Positions 59,937 through 64,000 of a stretch of 64,000 nt of DNA are shown in pieces. The translations under genes were made by a program, and so were the position numbers. Numbering within the stretch: position 1 is the first letter of the stretch; every line of letters begins with the position of its first letter. The DNA lies in the NCBI GenBank assembly GCA_036273735.1, contig DASUHA010000053.1:27216-91215 (forward strand), given 5' to 3'. The notes under the pieces were generated by a model that worked only from the letters and a program-made list of their open reading frames with translations, made no database searches and was not told the origin of the DNA. Source of the stretch: 13-2-20CM-66-19 sp036273735 (lineage in GTDB: Bacteria > Pseudomonadota > Gammaproteobacteria > Steroidobacterales > Steroidobacteraceae).

Positions 59937-61174
59937 TGCACTGGCCAACGGCACTCTTCATTGCGGCGGTCGCAATCGTGACGGCAACGGAGCTGTGGCT
60001 CGCCGCCCGGCAGATCGCGGCCGTCCGCGCACACCGCGACCGGATACCCGGTGCGTTTGCCGGAAAGCTCTCGGCGGAAGAGCACCACAAGGCTGCCGAC
60101 TACACCGCCGCGAAAGTCAAAGTGGGGAGCGCCGGCGCGCTGGTGAGTGCCGCACTCACCCTCGCATTGACCATCGGCGGCGGCATCGCGGCCATCGATG
60201 CCCTCTGGCGGCACACGGGATGGCGTGAGCCCTGGCTCGGACTGGCCGTAATCGCCTCCGTTGCTGCCGTGATGGCCATCATCAGCTTGCCCATTTCGCT
60301 GATCCGTACCTTCCGCATCGAGGCTCGTTTTGGCTTCAACCGCACGACGCCGATGATCTTCGTGGCGGATCTCGGCAAAGGCCTCGTACTGGCCGTGCTC
60401 ATCGGCGGCCCGCTCGTGCTCGCGGTCCTGACACTGATGGATCGCGCCGGCCGTTGGTGGTGGCTCGCTGCTTTCGGCTGTTGGCTCATCGTGACGCTGC
60501 TCATCACCTGGGCATGGCCTGCATTCATTGCGCCGCTCTTCAACAAGTTCTCGCCGCTCGAGGACGCCTCGCTCAAAGAGCGCATCGAGACTCTGCTCGA
60601 GCGCTGCGGCTTTCGCTCGAGCGGCGTGTTCGTCGTCGACGGCTCGCGCCGTTCCGCCCACGGCAACGCGTACTTCACCGGAATCGGCCGCCACAAGCGC
60701 ATCGTGTTCTTCGATACTTTGCTGAAGCAGCTCGCCTCTCCCGAGATCGAGGCGGTGCTCGCGCACGAGCTGGGACACTTCCGCCTGCGGCATGTCCGTC
60801 AGCGGCTGCTGGTGTCGTTCGCCACGATGCTCGCGGGGTTTGCGCTCCTCGGCTGGCTCGCCGGTCAGCCCGGCTTCTACCGGGTGCTCGGCGTGCCCAC
60901 TCCGTCGTCACACGCGGCGCTGCTTCTTTTCGCGCTGGTGGTGCCGGTGGCCCTCTTTTTCACCACCCCGCTCGGCTCGCTGTGGTCGCGCCGGCACGAG
61001 TTCGCGGCCGACCGCTTCGCCTCCCAACACGCGAGCGCGCAGGAGCTCGCCTCGGCCCTGGTAAAGCTTTATCGCGACAACGCCAGCACGCTGACACCGG
61101 ACCCCATCTACACCGCCTTCTACTACTCTCATCCTCCGGCCATCGAGCGCATCGCCCGCCTCACGAGCGGGTAG
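59936..61174 (+). CDS. M48 family integral-membrane zinc metalloprotease (Ste24-like)
   Basis: A 412-residue CAAX-protease-type enzyme. About seven TM helices surround the zinc site H277-E278-x2-H281 (VLAHELGHFRLRH) with a third ligand in SRRHEFAADRFA. ATG 59936 overlaps the sigma-factor stop (TGATG), so it is coupled to the ECF42 unit. The frame opens upstream at 59885 inside the sigma gene. Envelope quality control is a plausible role; substrate unknown. Confidence 0.92.
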   Translation: MHWPTALFIAAVAIVTATELWLAARQIAAVRAHRDRIPGAFAGKLSAEEHHKAADYTAAKVKVGSAGALVSAALTLALTIGGGIAAIDALWRHTGWREPWLGLAVIASVAAVMAIISLPISLIRTFRIEARFGFNRTTPMIFVADLGKGLVLAVLIGGPLVLAVLTLMDRAGRWWWLAAFGCWLIVTLLITWAWPAFIAPLFNKFSPLEDASLKERIETLLERCGFRSSGVFVVDGSRRSAHGNAYFTGIGRHKRIVFFDTLLKQLASPEIEAVLAHELGHFRLRHVRQRLLVSFATMLAGFALLGWLAGQPGFYRVLGVPTPSSHAALLLFALVVPVALFFTTPLGSLWSRRHEFAADRFASQHASAQELASALVKLYRDNASTLTPDPIYTAFYYSHPPAIERIARLTSG

Positions 61175-61301
61175 CTCGGGCCTTGACAGCGAAAGGTCCG
61201 CCGGCCGACTGGTCCAGGGAGTGCCTCTTCTCGGTGGCCGCGCGCCGGTCGTGAGTCGACCCGGATCTGCGTGCGTTCACGTATTGACTGCGCCCGGCGT
61301 C

Positions 61302-61772
61302 TCACTTTGGCCGACTGGGATAGGGCTTACCGTCCTTGTGCGAGAACTCGCGCGTACCCTCCCGAATCATCAGATCGATGTCGGGATAGTCGACCGCATC
61401 GCGGTCGGGATGGCGCGCGCCGAGCTCCAGCAGGACTGCGTCGGCATTGGTGCGATTCAGCAGGTGATGCCCGTTGGGATCCCCGGCCTTGAATCCGGCG
61501 CAGTCGCCCGCCCGCAGCACCTCCTCGCCAGCATCGCTGACGAGTACGACCTCGCCCTCGAGCACATAGACGAACTCATCCTCGGCGGTATGCCAGTGGC
61601 GCTGACTCGACCAGACTCCGGGAGCGAGCCGCAGCAGATTGACACCGAATTGCGTGAGCCCCGCGGCATCGCCCAGCCGCACCCGCTTGCGCTGCCGGCA
61701 AGGCTCGTCAAAAGGCGCCGGATAGCCGCTGCCGAGCGTGACTTTGGCCGATGAGATGTCTATTTTCTTCAT
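61302..61772 (-). CDS. Cupin-domain protein
   Basis: A 156-residue single-cupin protein. WHTAEDEFVYVLEGEVVLVSDAGEEVLRAGDCAGFKAG carries cupin motif 1, and GHHLLNRTNADAVLLELGAR motif 2. Metal and substrate unknown; similar proteins act as sugar-binding or isomerase-like small enzymes. ATG 61772 is preceded by GGAGGCG. It is divergent from the HAD phosphatase. Confidence 0.85.
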   Translation of the reverse strand: MKKIDISSAKVTLGSGYPAPFDEPCRQRKRVRLGDAAGLTQFGVNLLRLAPGVWSSQRHWHTAEDEFVYVLEGEVVLVSDAGEEVLRAGDCAGFKAGDPNGHHLLNRTNADAVLLELGARHPDRDAVDYPDIDLMIREGTREFSHKDGKPYPSRPK

Positions 61773-61861
61773 GATTCGCCTCCACGAGAAAGAGAGCGGC
61801 CCTCTCTGCGCCAGCGAGAGCCACGCAATCTGCAGTTTACCTTCAGCTGAGGTCCCGATCG

Positions 61862-62539
61862 ATGAGCAGCTCCGACGTCAGTTTCCTCTTCGACCTCGAT
61901 GGCACGCTGGTGGACAGCGTCTATCAGCACGTGCAGGCCTGGCAGGAGGCGCTGCATGCGGCCGGCATCGAGCTATCGGTCTGGCGCATTCACCGCAAGA
62001 TCGGGATGAGCGGTGGCCTGTTCACCGAAATGTTGCTGCGGGAGACCTCGATCGAGATCACTCCGGACCTTCTCGAGACGCTGCAGCGTCAACACGCGCA
62101 AGCCTATGCGCGCCTGGTCCGCTGGGTACGGCCGCTCCCCGGGGCCATCGAGCTCCTCCGCTATCTGACGCAGGCCCGCATCCCCTGGACGATCGCGACC
62201 AGCGGCCGTATGGGCTCGGCGAGATACAACCTCGACATCCTCGAGGTCGACCCCGCCAAAATTCCGGTCGTCACGCGCGACGACGTTCGCCATGCGAAGC
62301 CCGACCCGGACCTCTTCATCGCTGGCGCTACCCGGCTGGGCGTCGACATACAATCGGCGGTGATCGTCGGTGACAGCATCTGGGACATGCTCGCCGCGAG
62401 ACGGGCCCGCGGGCTCGGTGTCGGCTTACTGTCGGGCGGATACGGCGAGGATGAGCTCGAGCGCTCGGGCGCGATCCGCGTCTACGAGGACCCCGCCGAT
62501 CTTCTCCGCCACATCGACGAGATCGGCGGCCGGGCCTGA
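61862..62539 (+). CDS. HAD-superfamily phosphatase (phosphoglycolate-phosphatase-like)
   Basis: A 225-residue HAD hydrolase: D11-x-D13 in FLFDLDGTLVDSV, motif II Ser/Thr in IPWTIATSGRMG, Lys in RHAKPDPDLFI, motif IV VIVGDSIWDMLAARRARG. Cap subtype 1 between. Likely removes phosphate from a small metabolite such as phosphoglycolate or sugar phosphate. GAGG lies upstream of the ATG. Confidence 0.9.
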   Translation: MSSSDVSFLFDLDGTLVDSVYQHVQAWQEALHAAGIELSVWRIHRKIGMSGGLFTEMLLRETSIEITPDLLETLQRQHAQAYARLVRWVRPLPGAIELLRYLTQARIPWTIATSGRMGSARYNLDILEVDPAKIPVVTRDDVRHAKPDPDLFIAGATRLGVDIQSAVIVGDSIWDMLAARRARGLGVGLLSGGYGEDELERSGAIRVYEDPADLLRHIDEIGGRA

Positions 62540-62549
62540 GGCGCTCACC

Positions 62550-63923
62550 CTAGGGTGCGCTATCGCCTTCTGCCCGGTATCGCAGGAATGCCCGCCGCGA
62601 CGAAAGAAAGGCCGCCACCGCCACCAGCGCGCCCGCGCCCACCGTGATGACCAGGGCATCTCCGACAGCCGCGGGACTTTGGAACACTCCATCGGTCAAA
62701 GCCGCAACGACGAATGGCCCGAGCGAGAGCGCCACGAGATTCACCAACAACACCTGGATGGCCATGACCTGAGCGCGCATCGCCGGCGGTGAGATCTGCT
62801 GCAACGCCGTACCGCCCAGGACGGTCGGCATGCCCAACAGCGCATACGCGATCCAACCAAACGTCACGGTTGAGCCCCATGATGCGGTGAGCACCGCACC
62901 GGGTATCGCCGTCAGGAAGGCAAGCGATACGACTATCGAGACCCGTAGCGCCGCATCGTGGCGCCCCCGGCGCTCCACCCAATCCGACAGCAATCCGCAA
63001 GCCCAGGCGCCCAGCATCCCGCCCACTAGCGCCGCAGCTCCCGTGAGCGCACCTGCGCTCGGATAGCTCATCGAATGATCGCGCACCAGCATCGTGGGCA
63101 GCCAGCTCGCGGTGGCGAACACACAGAAGGAGAGCGCCAGCATGCCACCGCTCACACCTGCAAAGAGCTTTCCGTGCTCGATCATGTGACGCAGCGTCGC
63201 CGCGATGCCGGCGCGAGGCCGTGCCGGCTTTGCGCGATGCTCGGGTTCCGATACCGTGAGCAGCAGTGCCGCCGCGAGGACGCCGAAAGCGCCGCAAAGC
63301 AGGAACACGACACGCCAGGGCGAGAGGCCCGGAAGGATGAGTGCCAGGCGTGCCGGGTTCTGCAGCAGCCAGCCGCCTCCGATGAGGGCGAGGGCAGCGC
63401 CGACCGGCCCCCCACAACCGAATGCTCCGATTGCCGTCGAGAAGCGCCCCGCCGGCGCAACGTCGGCGATCATCGACAGTGCCGACGGGTACAGAAACAC
63501 CTCACCCAGACCCACCAGCATCCGCGCGGCAAAGAGTTCGCGAAAGCCGCCGACGAACGCGCATGCCAGCGTCGCGGCCGCCCAGACGACGGCCCCCACC
63601 AGCACTACGAGCCGGCGATTGCCCCGATCCGCCGCCGTCGCCGCGGGAACGCCGAGGAGCGAAGCGAAAATAGCGACGGCAAGGCCTTGTATCAGGCTGT
63701 ACTGGACATCGGTGACAGCGAGCTCCGCCTTGATCGGGCTCACGAGCACGCTGAGAACCTGGAAGCTCGCTACCGCTGCCGCGTGACACACGGCGAGCAC
63801 CAACACGATCCAGATCCATCGCGGTTGCGTCGTCGCCACCAGGTCCGTGCTCGCGCAGTCCCCGCCCGCATCGGCACTGTCCTGGGACGGAATGCCTGTC
63901 ATGACTTCGGGAGCCGTCCGCAT
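62550..63923 (-). CDS. MFS transporter
   Basis: A 457-residue transporter with twelve hydrophobic helices. ASLLGVPAATAADRGNRRLVVLVGAVVWAAATLACAFVGG is the MFS A-loop (G-x-x-x-D-R-x-x-R/G-R), and the central loop is basic. No family-specific motif gives the substrate; exuviate-, phthalate- or sugar-type exporters look alike. ATG 63902 is an alternative start. It converges on the HAD gene, with a 10-bp gap. Confidence 0.85.
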   Translation of the reverse strand: MRTAPEVMTGIPSQDSADAGGDCASTDLVATTQPRWIWIVLVLAVCHAAAVASFQVLSVLVSPIKAELAVTDVQYSLIQGLAVAIFASLLGVPAATAADRGNRRLVVLVGAVVWAAATLACAFVGGFRELFAARMLVGLGEVFLYPSALSMIADVAPAGRFSTAIGAFGCGGPVGAALALIGGGWLLQNPARLALILPGLSPWRVVFLLCGAFGVLAAALLLTVSEPEHRAKPARPRAGIAATLRHMIEHGKLFAGVSGGMLALSFCVFATASWLPTMLVRDHSMSYPSAGALTGAAALVGGMLGAWACGLLSDWVERRGRHDAALRVSIVVSLAFLTAIPGAVLTASWGSTVTFGWIAYALLGMPTVLGGTALQQISPPAMRAQVMAIQVLLVNLVALSLGPFVVAALTDGVFQSPAAVGDALVITVGAGALVAVAAFLSSRRAFLRYRAEGDSAP

Positions 63924-64000
63924 AGCCGGCCGTCCTAGCCTGCACTATTCATGAACGGGGCGAAATTGCAGAGGACAGTCGCCCATGAAGTCGTGAGAGG

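Noticed and set aside
61791..61807. Short palindrome AGAGAG-CGGCC-CTCTCT between the cupin and HAD genes
   Set aside because: Only 6-bp arms of simple sequence, directly beside a ribosome site; too weak to call an operator or terminator.
63985..63996. Possible new gene start at the right edge
   Set aside because: ATG AAG TCG is followed at once by TGA, so no gene can be supported there.
1..64000. Mobile elements, CRISPR arrays, tRNA or rRNA genes
   Set aside because: I saw no transposase, integrase, regularly spaced repeats, terminal inverted repeats or tRNA-like cloverleaf; a dedicated tRNA search could still find one I missed.

Overview
The window is high-GC, gene-dense DNA with short gaps, many ATGA/GTGA stop-start overlaps and strong Shine-Dalgarno motifs. 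A TonB-dependent receptor, TonB-like protein, Tat and lipoprotein signals, EmrAB efflux and a SoeABC-type enzyme point to a Gram-negative proteobacterium. The mix of S9 and GCPII-like peptidases, GH51/GH65 enzymes, TIGR02466-type oxygenases and DUF6356 suggests a free-living gammaproteobacterium near Steroidobacterales/Xanthomonadales. That placement is inference. I recognise no rRNA, tRNA, CRISPR, insertion sequence or prophage.

Layout. 1-7.9 kb: a truncated TetR gene divergent from a DUF4345 membrane protein with a readable promoter/operator, a DUF1223 protein, an amino-acid permease plus threonine-dehydratase-like operon, a Uma2 nuclease-fold protein, a YXWGXW lipoprotein, and a hydroxyproline-dehydratase-like enzyme coupled to an unknown gene. 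8.1-11.3 kb: GCPII-like peptidase, Lrp regulator, DUF6356 protein. 11.3-19.5 kb: soeABC-like sulfite dehydrogenase genes divergent from a LysR regulator, which is followed by emrAB. 19.6-30.3 kb: YjbQ, SDR, chemotaxis receptor, GH51 arabinofuranosidase with its own promoter and LacI-like operator, small genes, LysE exporter, S9 peptidase, PadR plus an unusual TonB-like protein, and a Tat-exported dienelactone-hydrolase-like protein. 30.4-45 kb: hybrid histidine kinase, then a cluster that looks like a glycan-use locus (2OG oxygenase, GH65-like hydrolase, an unassigned six-hairpin-type glycosidase, TonB receptor, aspartic-protease/PDZ protein, AraC regulator, TPR-2OG oxygenase fusion). 45-51.2 kb: RibD-like reductase, a LysR gene broken by an amber codon beside an intact aldo/keto reductase, a beta-propeller protein, a DinB remnant, topoisomerase IB, a minisatellite-like repeat and a membrane LytTR regulator. 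51.3-56.7 kb: an FAD enzyme, membrane protein and PQQ-dehydrogenase operon, then a KDG-kinase-like gene. 56.8-64 kb: SelO, an ECF42-type sigma factor with its DGPF protein, M48 peptidase, cupin, HAD phosphatase, MFS transporter.

How genes may work together. The Soe complex would oxidise cytoplasmic sulfite to sulfate and feed electrons to quinone. The PQQ dehydrogenase could make sugar acids in the periplasm, and the PfkB kinase fits the next cytoplasmic step of an Entner-Doudoroff route. GH51, GH65-like and six-hairpin enzymes with the TonB receptor fit uptake and breakdown of plant or other glycans. No wholly new defence or mobile system is evident. The best leads are the GH65/six-hairpin/oxygenase/TonB locus, the shared soe-LysR-emrAB control region, the chemoreceptor start-codon hairpin and the two decayed genes.
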